Below are positions 20,892-29,017 of a stretch of DNA of 44,041 nt, in pieces; within the stretch, counting starts at the first letter, position 1; every line of letters begins with the position of its first letter. The position numbers were made by a program, and so were the translations under genes. The notes below the pieces were generated by a model, which saw only the letters and a program-made list of their open reading frames with translations, made no database searches and was not told where the DNA came from. Origin of the DNA: an uncultured Bacteroides sp. (GTDB lineage Bacteria > Bacteroidota > Bacteroidia > Bacteroidales > Bacteroidaceae); NCBI GenBank assembly GCA_949296855.1, contig CASFRN010000148.1, positions 1 through 44,041 of the forward strand, written 5' to 3'.

Positions 20892-20952
20892 AAGGTTAAT
20901 AATCTTCCGGCTGTAAGATTACTAATCTTCACGCCGCAAGATTATTAATCTT
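20892..20952. repeat. Three-unit 23-bp tandem palindrome array
   Basis: Three 15-bp dyads start at 20892, 20915 and 20938, exactly 23 bp apart: AAGGTTAATAATCTT, AAGATTACTAATCTT and AAGATTATTAATCTT. The 8-bp spacers CCGGCTGT and CACGCCGC are GC-rich while the dyads are AT-rich. A run of six A follows at about 20955. The array lies between convergent alkaline phosphatase and ComEA-like genes. Confidence 0.92.
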
Positions 20953-20982
20953 ACAAAAAAGGCAGTTGCATCACGCCGTCAC

Positions 20983-21900
20983 TTACTCAAATGAAAGATA
21001 AGGTTCCAGCCGTTTTAAATCGTCTTCGCTGAACTCTTCAAACAGGGCCAATTGAGAGACGCTTTTCAACTTGCCCCGCTTGCGGCGATATTCTATAATG
21101 GCTCTTGCCTTGTAGAAATCCATATACGGATGCGAACGCAAACGGTCGAGGCTGGCACGGTTCACTTCCATCTGACGGACACGGACAGAATCTACCTTAA
21201 ACCAACGGTTGGCCGACGCGTCGACGTACGGAATCTCCTGCAATTGGCTTACCGCATAAAAACCGCCCAACCGATTCCGGTAAGCGACAATCATCCTTGC
21301 CAATCCGCTCCCGATGCCCGGCACACGCTTCAATGCCGATGTGTCCGCCTCGTTCAGGTTAACCACCGTCCCTTCGGGATACTTCTCTATCACCCGATAA
21401 GGCAGCGAATCGCGTAAAGGAACAGACTCTTTCCGTAAGGCGGCATCCCGCTCCGGCAACGCGAAACGTTCATGAATGCGTATGTAGGGTTTCAACTCCC
21501 CGTATTGCTCCGGCGTCAATCCGTACATACGCGAAAAAGACTCCGGAGTACGGAAAACCCCTCCCCGCTCCCGGTACTTCATGACATTGCGGGCAATGAA
21601 AGCCGGAAGCCCCAAGCTGCGCAACAGGGCCGAATCGGCGGTATTCGGGTCGAACGGACGAAGCGTAACCGCTACAGCAGGCTGATACGCCTGCCGCGGC
21701 TGCCTTCCTACACGTTGTTTCTCCTTGACGTTGGCTAAAAACGAATCAATGCGCCCGCTATCCGAAGCAGATAACGGAAGTGCCTCCCCCCGCTCCATCC
21801 GCAGCCAAAGATTCCCTCCCGAAAGCACAACCAGCACAGCCGCCAGCACCAATACCGCCCGCCGTTCGGATTTCGTGAAATAAAAGAAATCTTTCCACAT
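20983..21900 (-). CDS. ComEA-like helix-hairpin-helix DNA-binding protein
   Basis: This 305-residue protein has a short cytoplasmic N-terminus, one membrane helix (about 14-32, RAVLVLAAVLVVLSGGNLWL) and three helix-hairpin-helix units: LRSLGLPAFIARNVMKYRE, LKRVPGIGSGLARMIVAYRN and LRSHPYMDFYKARAIIEYRR. This is the ComEA layout, a membrane-anchored protein that binds double-stranded DNA without sequence preference. In Bacteroidetes a role in DNA uptake is likely but unproven. I chose ATG 21900; a GTG one codon upstream is possible. It starts 6 bp after the transporter gene stop, so the two form an operon, although their functions show no obvious link. Confidence 0.85.
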   Translation of the reverse strand: MWKDFFYFTKSERRAVLVLAAVLVVLSGGNLWLRMERGEALPLSASDSGRIDSFLANVKEKQRVGRQPRQAYQPAVAVTLRPFDPNTADSALLRSLGLPAFIARNVMKYRERGGVFRTPESFSRMYGLTPEQYGELKPYIRIHERFALPERDAALRKESVPLRDSLPYRVIEKYPEGTVVNLNEADTSALKRVPGIGSGLARMIVAYRNRLGGFYAVSQLQEIPYVDASANRWFKVDSVRVRQMEVNRASLDRLRSHPYMDFYKARAIIEYRRKRGKLKSVSQLALFEEFSEDDLKRLEPYLSFE

Positions 21901-21906
21901 CACGCA

Positions 21907-23274
21907 TCAGCCTAACCAACCCAGTTCGTTGACAAAAATCAGCAGGATGCCGACCGGAGTGATGTAGCGCAAGATGAAAATCAGCAACGGATAATAAGGC
22001 GCACGCAATGCTCCCCAGTTGGTCACCTCGTCGCGTACCCACTTGCGGTCCAGTTTCCATGACACAAAGATGGCGACAAACATACCGCCGATAGGCAGCA
22101 TAATCTTAGCCGTCAGGAAATCGAGTGCGTCGAACAGGTTCATCCCCGCTATCCGCACGCCGCTCCAATCGCCCAACGCCAGCGACGAAACCACACCAAT
22201 CAAGAAACTGCCTATCGTAACAATCCATGCCGCACGGCTACGGGTAAAGCCGAACTTTTCATGCAGGAAAGCGGTAGGCACTTCGTGTAAGGAAATGGTG
22301 GAAGTAAGCGCCGCCATCGCCAACAATACATAAAAAAGCACCGCACTGATGCAGGCGAACACCGGCATGGAACCAAACGCTTGCTGGAACACATTGGGCA
22401 ATGTAATGAAAATCAGCGAAGGCCCCGCATCGGGCTGGATGCCTACCGAAAACGCCGCGGGGAAAATGATGAAACCCGAAAGTATCGAAATGCACGTACC
22501 GATGACACACACACTTACAGCCGTATGCCCCAACCGTGTATCGCGGCTGAAATAAGAAGCGTAAGTAGACAAGCACCCCATCCCCAAACTAAGCGAAAAG
22601 AAAGCCTGCCCCATCGCGCCCAACACCGCATCCGAAGTCACCTTGCTGAAATCGGGCTTAAGCAAGAACTCCAGGCCTTTCATGGCTTCCGGAAGCATTA
22701 CGGCGCATACCGCAAGCAGCACAATGATGATGAACAGCATCGGCATCATAATCTTCGAAGCCCGCTCGATGCCTGCCTGCACACCTTTTACGATAATGAC
22801 ATGGGTCATCGCCACAAACACCAGCAGCCAGACAAGCGGACGCCAAGGGTCTTGCGAGAAATCTTGAAACATGGTCACAAAATCACCGGAAGACTTTCCA
22901 AGCAGGTTTCCCGCCGCCGACTGGAAAATATACTCTAATGTCCATCCCGACACCACCGAGTAATAACCTAAAATCAGGAATCCCGTAAGCACGCCTAAAT
23001 AGCCTACGTATTTCCATCCGCCTTTAGGAGCCAATGTCCTAAACGCCTCACCCGTACTTGCCTTGGCACGCCGCCCGATGGTAAACTCGGCTATCATAAT
23101 CGGCAAACCGAAAAGGAACACACACCCTAAATAAATAAGGATAAAGGCAGCGCCGCCGTGATTTCCCGTCTCGTAAGGGAAACGCCACACATTACCAAGC
23201 CCTACCGCCGAACCTGCAGCCGCCAGAATGGCTCCTATCTTGCTCGCGAAACCTGCCCGTTCACTATTTTGCAT
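21907..23274 (-). CDS. Sodium-dependent symporter, NSS/SNF family
   Basis: This 455-residue inner-membrane protein belongs to the neurotransmitter:sodium symporter family (LeuT-like) and probably imports an amino acid with sodium. The first helix carries the sodium/substrate-site signature AAAGSAVGLGNVWRFPYETG, and helix 6 has FSLSLGMGCLSTYASYF. About 11-12 membrane segments are visible, normal for bacterial members. Substrate cannot be read from the sequence; tyrosine or tryptophan are known for relatives. It is the first gene of a unit with the ComEA-like gene. Confidence 0.93.
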   Translation of the reverse strand: MQNSERAGFASKIGAILAAAGSAVGLGNVWRFPYETGNHGGAAFILIYLGCVFLFGLPIMIAEFTIGRRAKASTGEAFRTLAPKGGWKYVGYLGVLTGFLILGYYSVVSGWTLEYIFQSAAGNLLGKSSGDFVTMFQDFSQDPWRPLVWLLVFVAMTHVIIVKGVQAGIERASKIMMPMLFIIIVLLAVCAVMLPEAMKGLEFLLKPDFSKVTSDAVLGAMGQAFFSLSLGMGCLSTYASYFSRDTRLGHTAVSVCVIGTCISILSGFIIFPAAFSVGIQPDAGPSLIFITLPNVFQQAFGSMPVFACISAVLFYVLLAMAALTSTISLHEVPTAFLHEKFGFTRSRAAWIVTIGSFLIGVVSSLALGDWSGVRIAGMNLFDALDFLTAKIMLPIGGMFVAIFVSWKLDRKWVRDEVTNWGALRAPYYPLLIFILRYITPVGILLIFVNELGWLG

Positions 23275-23310
23275 AAAAACCGTCCTTTCTTTTACATTTT
23301 AAAACTTAGA

Positions 23311-23343
23311 TTTGGCAAATGTACAAAAAAGTTTGTATTTTCG
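23311..23343 (+). promoter_or_regulatory. Possible promoter of VanZ-like gene
   Basis: TTTG at 23311-23314 and TATTTTCG at 23336-23343 are 21 bp apart; the -7 match is imperfect. It overlaps the minus-strand -7 box of the transporter gene. Confidence 0.4.
23316..23323 (-). promoter_or_regulatory. -7 box of the NSS transporter gene
   Basis: The minus strand reads TACATTTG, an exact TAnnTTTG match, 41 bp before the transporter start codon. Confidence 0.6.
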
Positions 23344-23366
23344 CCCCCGTTCTGAATAAATTAAAT

Positions 23367-23735
23367 ATGAAACATTACCCGTTATCGATTCTTGTGATAG
23401 CCGCTATCTGCTATCTGTCTTTCTTTACTCCCCCAAAAACCGATATGGGGGAGATTCCCTATTTCGACAAAATAGTGCACCTCTGCATGTATGGCGGACT
23501 GACTGTGGTCATTTGGTTCGAATACCTGCGCCGTCATCCGCAAATCGGCTGGAAATCCATCACGCTTGCCGGCATCGCGTTTCCGGTAATGATGAGCGGT
23601 GCCATTGAAATCCTGCAAGCCACCTGCACTTCGAACCGCAGCGGCGACTGGCTTGATTTCGCCGCCAACTGTACCGGTGTCTTATTAGGCTGCTTGTTCA
23701 GCCGATACGTCACACACCGCTTCTTGAAACGTTAG
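23367..23735 (+). CDS. VanZ-like small membrane protein
   Basis: This 122-residue protein has four hydrophobic segments and the VanZ-like hallmarks DKIVHLCMYGGL in the second segment and EILQATCTSNRSGDWLDFAANCTGVLLG near the end (quoted parts: FDKIVHLCMYGGL; SGDWLDFAANCTGV). VanZ relatives are found in many bacteria; their biochemical role is unknown outside glycopeptide resistance. The start at 23367 (MKHYPLSI) is preferred over an upstream in-frame ATG at 23319, which would lie in the promoter region. It is followed 9 bp later by a palindromic repeat that may end transcription. Confidence 0.85.
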   Translation: MKHYPLSILVIAAICYLSFFTPPKTDMGEIPYFDKIVHLCMYGGLTVVIWFEYLRRHPQIGWKSITLAGIAFPVMMSGAIEILQATCTSNRSGDWLDFAANCTGVLLGCLFSRYVTHRFLKR

Positions 23736-23744
23736 AAACTTAAA

Positions 23745-23846
23745 GAGGCTGTCTCAAAATTGAAATAAGCTTTCATTCTGTCATCCTGAACGTAGCGAAG
23801 AATGGCATTACTTTTTGATAGGCAATTCTCATTTTGAGACAGCCTC
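23745..23846. repeat. GAGGCTGTCTC-ended palindromic repeat, copy 2
   Basis: A 102-bp element with perfect 16-bp terminal inverted repeats GAGGCTGTCTCAAAAT (23745-23760) and ATTTTGAGACAGCCTC (23831-23846). Compared with the copy at 8993-9107 it lacks the right arm of the inner GTCATCCTGAACG stem and keeps more perfect ends. Confidence 0.9.
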
Positions 23847-23894
23847 TCTTATAAACTCATAAAAACAAAGCCTCAAGAACTCAAAAATAATTCG

Positions 23895-23902
23895 TACCTT
23901 TG
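23895..23902 (+). promoter_or_regulatory. -7 box of argS
   Basis: TACCTTTG is an exact -7 consensus, 38 bp before the argS ATG. No TTTG at the -33 spacing. Confidence 0.6.
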
Positions 23903-23940
23903 CGCACAGAGTAATTAACAAACGCACAAAGATATACAGA

Positions 23941-25734
23941 ATGAAGATAGAAGACAAACTTACGGCTTCCGTCATTGACGGAGTGAAAAAACTGTACGGA
24001 GCAGACATCACACCCGCCATGGTGCAGCTGCAAAAGACGAAGAAAGAGTTTGCGGGCCACCTCACGGTGGTAGTGTTCCCTTTCCTGAAACTCTCGAAGA
24101 AAGGGCCGGAACAAACCGGACAAGAAATCGGAGAATACCTGAAAGCGAACGAACCTGCCATTGCCGATTACAATGTGATAAAAGGTTTCCTCAACCTGAC
24201 CATCGCTTCAGACATCTGGATTGAATTGCTGAACCGCATCCATGCCGATGCGCAATGGGGCATCCGCAAAGCCGGCGAGAAAGCGCCTTTGGTGATGATT
24301 GAATATTCATCGCCCAACACCAACAAGCCGCTCCACTTGGGACACGTGCGCAACAACCTGCTGGGCAATGCGCTTGCCAACATCATGGCTGCCAACGGCA
24401 ACCGGGTGGTGAAAACCAATATCGTAAACGACCGTGGCATCCATATCTGCAAATCCATGCTGGCATGGCTGAAATACGGAAACGGCGAGACCCCCGAATC
24501 ATCGGGAAAGAAAGGCGACCACTTAATAGGCGACTACTACGTAGCTTTCGACAAACACTACAAAGCGGAAGTGGCCGAACTGATGGGAAAAGGCTTGAGC
24601 AAGGAAGAAGCCGAAGCCCAATCGCCCCTGATGCTGGAAGCGCGCGAAATGCTCCGCAAATGGGAAGCGGGCGACCCCGAAGTGCGTGCCCTTTGGGAAA
24701 AAATGAATAACTGGGTCTATGCCGGATTCGATGAAACCTACAAAATGATGGGGGTCAGCTTCGACAAAATCTACTACGAATCGAATACCTATCTGGAAGG
24801 GAAAAAGAAGGTATTGGAGGGTCTGGAAAAAGGGCTTTTCTACCGCAAGGAAGACGGCTCGGTATGGGCAGACCTTACTCCCGAAGGACTTGACCAGAAG
24901 CTGTTGCTCCGTGCCGACGGCACATCGGTTTACATGACCCAAGACATCGGTACTGCCGAACAACGCTTTGCCGATTATCCGATAGACAAAATGATATACG
25001 TGGTGGGCAACGAGCAAAACTACCACTTCCAAGTGCTTTCCATCCTGCTCGACAAGTTAGGTTTCGAATGGGGAAAAGACTTGGTGCATTTCTCCTACGG
25101 TATGGTAGAACTGCCCGAAGGAAAAATGAAGAGCCGCGAAGGCACCGTAGTGGATGCCGACGACCTGATGGAAGCCATGATTCAGACTGCCAAGGAAACC
25201 AGCAACGAGCTAGGCAAACTGGACGGACTGACACAGGAAGAAGCCGATGACATCGCCCGCATCGTAGGGTTGGGTGCATTGAAATACTTCATCCTGAAAG
25301 TTGACGCACGCAAGAACATGACTTTCAACCCGAAAGAATCCATCGACTTCAACGGCAATACTGGTCCGTTCATCCAATACACGTATGCGCGCATCCAGTC
25401 TATCTTGCGCAAGGCGGCCGAAGCCGGCATTACGATTCCGGCAGTTATCCCGGCCGGCATCGAACTGACGGCAAAAGAAGAAGGATTAATCCAGATGCTC
25501 TCCGACTTTACCGCTACGGTAGCACAGGCAGGCACCGACTACAATCCGTCTATCCTTGCCAACTACGCATACGACTTGGTAAAAGAATACAACCAGTTCT
25601 ACCACGACTTCAGCATCCTGCGCGAGGAAAACGAAGCGTTGAAAATCTTCCGTCTCGCGCTGAGCCAAAACGTGGGCAAGATTGTGAAGGAAGCCATGGG
25701 ACTGTTAGGCATCGAAGTGCCTGAACGCATGTAA
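23941..25734 (+). CDS. argS: Arginyl-tRNA synthetase
   Basis: This 597-residue class I synthetase charges tRNA-Arg with arginine. The N-terminal Add-1 domain (about 1-110) recognises the tRNA elbow. The HIGH signature is HLGH at 132-135 in SSPNTNKPLHLGHVRNNLLG, and the KMSKS-equivalent is KMKSR at 395-399. The C-terminal anticodon-binding DALR domain ends in NVGKIVKEAMGLLGIEVPERM-like sequence (ending PERM). Length is normal. It is transcribed alone from the TACCTTTG box, and a long inverted repeat follows 10 bp after the stop. Confidence 0.97.
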   Translation: MKIEDKLTASVIDGVKKLYGADITPAMVQLQKTKKEFAGHLTVVVFPFLKLSKKGPEQTGQEIGEYLKANEPAIADYNVIKGFLNLTIASDIWIELLNRIHADAQWGIRKAGEKAPLVMIEYSSPNTNKPLHLGHVRNNLLGNALANIMAANGNRVVKTNIVNDRGIHICKSMLAWLKYGNGETPESSGKKGDHLIGDYYVAFDKHYKAEVAELMGKGLSKEEAEAQSPLMLEAREMLRKWEAGDPEVRALWEKMNNWVYAGFDETYKMMGVSFDKIYYESNTYLEGKKKVLEGLEKGLFYRKEDGSVWADLTPEGLDQKLLLRADGTSVYMTQDIGTAEQRFADYPIDKMIYVVGNEQNYHFQVLSILLDKLGFEWGKDLVHFSYGMVELPEGKMKSREGTVVDADDLMEAMIQTAKETSNELGKLDGLTQEEADDIARIVGLGALKYFILKVDARKNMTFNPKESIDFNGNTGPFIQYTYARIQSILRKAAEAGITIPAVIPAGIELTAKEEGLIQMLSDFTATVAQAGTDYNPSILANYAYDLVKEYNQFYHDFSILREENEALKIFRLALSQNVGKIVKEAMGLLGIEVPERM

Positions 25735-25743
25735 ATCTTAAGT

Positions 25744-25868
25744 CACCACAGATTACACAGATTTAGATAATTAATAAGGAACAATTAATAGTTAATAAGG
25801 CAACAATATATCGTTATTCATTATTCACTCTTAATTATTAATTATCTAAATCTGTGTAATCTGTGGTG
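25744..25868. repeat. CACAGAT-family element with perfect 34-bp inverted ends
   Basis: Positions 25744-25777 and 25835-25868 are perfect inverted copies of 34 bp. Each begins CACCACAGATTACACAGATT from the outside. The 57-bp centre contains TAGTTAATAAGG and an inverted GTGAATAATGAATAACG segment, related to the arms of the palindrome at 36281-36364. It fills the gap between argS and the RNase HI gene. Confidence 0.92.
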
Positions 25869-25882
25869 AGAAAACAAATCGT

Positions 25883-26509
25883 ATGGGAAAAAAGAAATTC
25901 TATGTCGTTTGGAAAGGCGTAACGCCTGGCGTATATGATTCGTGGACAGATTGCCAACTGCAGATAAAAGGCTATAAAGGCGCGCTTTACAAATCGTTTG
26001 ACACGCGTGAAGAAGCCGAGAAAGCATTAGTTACCCCTCCGCACCATTACTTACAGCCCAAGAAAGACACGGCAATCCAGCCTCTTGAACAACGCTTGCC
26101 TCCCGGTTTCGACCTGAATTGCCTTGCCGTAGACGCGGCATGCAGCGGCAATCCGGGTCCGATGGAATACCGGGGAGTTTATCTCTTGACCGGACAAGAA
26201 GTTTTTCATTTCGGCCCCGTATACGGAACAAACAACATCGGAGAGTTTCTTGCCATCGTACACGCCCTTGCCTTACTAAAACAAAAAGGCATACAGATGC
26301 CTGTCTATTCGGACAGCCGGAACGCCCTGAGTTGGGTGAAGCAAAAGAAATGCAAGACCAAACTGGAGCGGAGTGCCAAGACCGAAGCACTGTTCCGCTT
26401 GATAGAACGTGCCGAACTGTGGCTGAAAGGAAACAATTACACTACCCCTTTGCTGAAATGGGAGACCGAAAAGTGGGGTGAAGTGCCTGCCGACTTCGGG
26501 CGAAAATAA
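25883..26509 (+). CDS. Ribonuclease HI with N-terminal hybrid-binding domain
   Basis: This 208-residue enzyme cleaves the RNA strand of RNA-DNA hybrids. The first 50 residues (KFYVVWKGVTPGVYDSWTDC) form the caulimovirus/viroplasmin-type hybrid-binding domain of eukaryotic RNase H1 and some bacterial forms. The catalytic domain shows Asp84 in VDAACSGNPGP, Glu121 in NNIGEFLAIVHAL, Asp144 in YSDSRNALSW and Asp204 in VPADFGRK, a full four-residue active site. It lies 20 bp before the LtaS-like gene and may be co-transcribed with it, although no functional link is apparent. Confidence 0.93.
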   Translation: MGKKKFYVVWKGVTPGVYDSWTDCQLQIKGYKGALYKSFDTREEAEKALVTPPHHYLQPKKDTAIQPLEQRLPPGFDLNCLAVDAACSGNPGPMEYRGVYLLTGQEVFHFGPVYGTNNIGEFLAIVHALALLKQKGIQMPVYSDSRNALSWVKQKKCKTKLERSAKTEALFRLIERAELWLKGNNYTTPLLKWETEKWGEVPADFGRK

Positions 26510-26529
26510 ATTTAATTAATACCACCACA

Positions 26530-28350
26530 ATGAAAACAAGACTTGCTTATCTCATCGGCTTTTTTATTATCATCCTGCTATTCTTCATGATGCAGAAGCC
26601 GGGATTCATGTTCTACAACGATGCTATCGGGCGAGGCATTTCCGCTCTCGACTATTTCAAAGTCATTTGGCACGGCATCAGTCTCGACGCAGCCACTACG
26701 GGGTATCTCACCGCTTTGCCATGGCTTACCGTAGGCATCAGCATTTGGTTCAAAAAATTCCCGCTCCGGCGGATACTCTTTATTTATTATATACTCATCA
26801 GTCTTGTCGTATCCATCATTTTCGTGGGTGATATGTGCTTGTATCCGTTTTGGAATTTCAAGCTCGACGCATCGGTCTTCTTTTATCTCGATTCGCCGAA
26901 GAATGCGGCAGCCAGTGTGTCGGCAGGATTTATTGCCATTCGCCTGTCCGTCATCATTCTTCTTTCGGGAATCATGACAGGAGCTTTATCCGCAGTTACC
27001 CCCCGCTACCTGCCCCGTGTCAAGCGGAAAATCGCTTCCACATTGATTTCCATACTGACGGGCGGACTTATCTTTTTAGTCATCCGCGGAGGAGTCAGCG
27101 AATCGACCAGCAACATCGGGCAAGTATATTTCTGCAACGATGAGTTCTTGAATCATTCGGCCGTCAATCCGGCCTTTAGCCTGTTAGCTTCCGTGAGCAA
27201 AACCAAAGATTATGCCCGGCAATTCGATTACTTCGACGAGGCCAAACGCAAGGAATTGTTTGACGGCCTGTATCCTACACAAGGAAAGAATACAGTGGAA
27301 CTGCTTCGCACCCAGCGCCCGAACATCTTGATTATCCTGATGGAAGGATTCGGAGCGACCATGGTAGAATCGCTGGGCGGAGAAAAAGGTGCCAGTCCGA
27401 ACATCGACCGCCTGGCAAAAGAAGGCATTTGGTTTACGAACTGCTATGCCAACAGTTTCCGGACCGACCGCGGCACCATCTGTGCACTAAGCGGCTATCA
27501 AAGTTTCCCGGATTTGTCGGTCATGAAGATACCCGCCAAGAGCCGCACGCTTCCTTCCATCGCAGGAAAGTTAGTGGAGGAGGGTTATCATACCGATTTC
27601 TTGTACGGTGGCGACATCAACTTCACCAACATGAAAAGTTACTTACTACAAAGCGGGTATCAAAAGCTGACGGCAAATACCGATTTCCCATTGGAGCAAC
27701 ATCAAAACGCATGGGGAGTGAACGACGACATCACATTCGAACACCTCTATCAAGTATTGACCGAACGGAAAGAAAGCCCTTGGCACACCACGTTCCTTAC
27801 ACTCAGCAGCCACGAACCGTTCGAAGTGCCTTATCACCGCTTGCAAGCAATGAAACCCAACGCCTTTGCCTTTACCGACCATTGCTTAGGACAATTCATC
27901 GACAAACTGAAACAGACTCCGCTATGGAAAGATTTATTGGTGATTTGTGTGCCCGACCATGGTTTCTATTACCCTGAAAACAGCGGACACGGGCACGATG
28001 ACCGCATCCATCACATTCCCATGCTTTGGCTGGGCGGCGCCGTAAGGCAACCGATGGTTATCGACCGCCTGATGAACCAGTCGGACCTTGCCGCTACACT
28101 TCTTGCACAACTTGGCATTAACCACAGCGAGTTTAATTTCAGCCGTAATGTATTGGGGGCGGAATATACCTATCCTTTTGCATATTGGAGCTTCGGAGGA
28201 GGGTATGCTTTCGCGGACAGTACCGGCGTTACGGTGATGGATTTGAATGCCAACCGCCCGATTATCGAGCGTCCTTCACCCAACGAGAACCGCATATCAA
28301 GAGGGAAAGCCATCCTGCAAAGCTCGTATGACGATTTAGGAGCACGCTAA
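26530..28350 (+). CDS. LtaS-type membrane phosphotransferase/sulfatase-family protein
   Basis: This 606-residue protein has about five N-terminal membrane helices (residues 5-185) and an extracytoplasmic alkaline-phosphatase/sulfatase-type domain from about 260. Metal-site residue Glu272 lies in NILIILMEGFGATMVESLGG. FRTDRGTICALSGYQ contains the probable threonine nucleophile (Thr312 or Thr316). LSSHEPFEVPYHRL and VPDHGFYYPENSGHGHDD give the remaining metal ligands. In Gram-positives this family makes lipoteichoic acid. Bacteroides lack that polymer, so the likely role here is transfer of a phospho-head-group such as phosphoglycerol or phosphoethanolamine to an envelope glycan or lipid. That role is inference. 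Confidence 0.85.
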   Translation: MKTRLAYLIGFFIIILLFFMMQKPGFMFYNDAIGRGISALDYFKVIWHGISLDAATTGYLTALPWLTVGISIWFKKFPLRRILFIYYILISLVVSIIFVGDMCLYPFWNFKLDASVFFYLDSPKNAAASVSAGFIAIRLSVIILLSGIMTGALSAVTPRYLPRVKRKIASTLISILTGGLIFLVIRGGVSESTSNIGQVYFCNDEFLNHSAVNPAFSLLASVSKTKDYARQFDYFDEAKRKELFDGLYPTQGKNTVELLRTQRPNILIILMEGFGATMVESLGGEKGASPNIDRLAKEGIWFTNCYANSFRTDRGTICALSGYQSFPDLSVMKIPAKSRTLPSIAGKLVEEGYHTDFLYGGDINFTNMKSYLLQSGYQKLTANTDFPLEQHQNAWGVNDDITFEHLYQVLTERKESPWHTTFLTLSSHEPFEVPYHRLQAMKPNAFAFTDHCLGQFIDKLKQTPLWKDLLVICVPDHGFYYPENSGHGHDDRIHHIPMLWLGGAVRQPMVIDRLMNQSDLAATLLAQLGINHSEFNFSRNVLGAEYTYPFAYWSFGGGYAFADSTGVTVMDLNANRPIIERPSPNENRISRGKAILQSSYDDLGAR

Positions 28351-28405
28351 AAAATCCGCCACAACCAAAATACCGATATAATATCCGATACTGGCTGTGG
28401 CGGAT
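28348..28405 (-). terminator. Terminator for the minus-strand gene at 28423
   Basis: ATCCGCCACA (28354-28363) pairs with TGTGGCGGAT (28396-28405). Read on the minus strand the stem is followed by a run of T (28348-28354), so it acts for the 28423-28854 gene. It begins at the stop codon of the convergent LtaS-like gene and may serve both. Confidence 0.75.
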
Positions 28406-28422
28406 CTCCCTTATATACGCCT

Positions 28423-28854
28423 TTATTTTCTCATCGTACGAATCAAGCTGCTTGCTCCACCGAAAGGCAAGTAAACATTTTCCAGACGCGTGCCGGCCAA
28501 CTTCTGTGCCAACAAAACACGGGCGGTGGCATAAACATCTGTCAAAACAGCTTCAATAAATCCGTTGGGGAATTTATATTGATGCGTTCCTTTTTGCGGA
28601 TTGGTGATATATTCCAAGTTGCTGAGACTGTCCACTTCCAAAGAAAAACGGAAACGCAAAGCCGCCCCCACTTCTTTAGCCGCTGTGACATAACCTACAT
28701 GTGCCACAATAGTCAGCATATTCTTCTTTATATCAGAAAGCAACTCGAAACCCATCTGCGGAACCAACGTCTTCGATCCGTCTGCCAGTATTTCATCGTT
28801 GCGGGTAAAGCCGTCTTCGGCTATTCTTTTAAGACTAACTTTCAGTTCATTCAT
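28423..28854 (-). CDS. Small conserved protein, possibly SecB-like fold
   Basis: This 143-residue soluble protein has no signal peptide or membrane helix. The segment IEAVLTDVYATARVLLAQKLAGTRLENVYLPF-like (quoted in part: TDVYATARVLLAQKLAGT) resembles the end of SecB-like proteins, where a helix is followed by an ENxxLP segment, and the centre is beta-rich (RFRFSLEVDSLSNLEYI). On that pattern a SecB-like chaperone or toxin-antitoxin chaperone fold is possible, but the resemblance is weak. No partner toxin is adjacent: the tyrosine recombinase lies upstream on the same strand. The -7 box at 28887 gives it its own promoter. Confidence 0.6.
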   Translation of the reverse strand: MNELKVSLKRIAEDGFTRNDEILADGSKTLVPQMGFELLSDIKKNMLTIVAHVGYVTAAKEVGAALRFRFSLEVDSLSNLEYITNPQKGTHQYKFPNGFIEAVLTDVYATARVLLAQKLAGTRLENVYLPFGGASSLIRTMRK

Positions 28855-28886
28855 AAACTCGAATTAAGATTGTTAATTACACGGCG

Positions 28887-28894
28887 CAAATGTA
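28887..28894 (-). promoter_or_regulatory. -7 box of the 28423-28854 gene
   Basis: The minus strand reads TACATTTG, an exact consensus -7 element, 32 bp before the start codon. Confidence 0.58.
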
Positions 28895-29017
28895 TATAAA
28901 AAGGATTGATTTACCGAGAATTTAATACTTTTTTTTGCTTTATTCTGATTAATAGGACATCAAACTTTCCTACTCCATCGCCCCTTTACGCGATTCCACA
29001 CGCTGGCCAAACCGCGT

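Noticed and set aside
20892-20952. CRISPR array or simple terminator
   Set aside because: Spacers are 8 bp and no cas genes are near; three separate dyads are more than a terminator needs, although the run of A after the last dyad would allow termination of the minus-strand transcript only if read in the other orientation.
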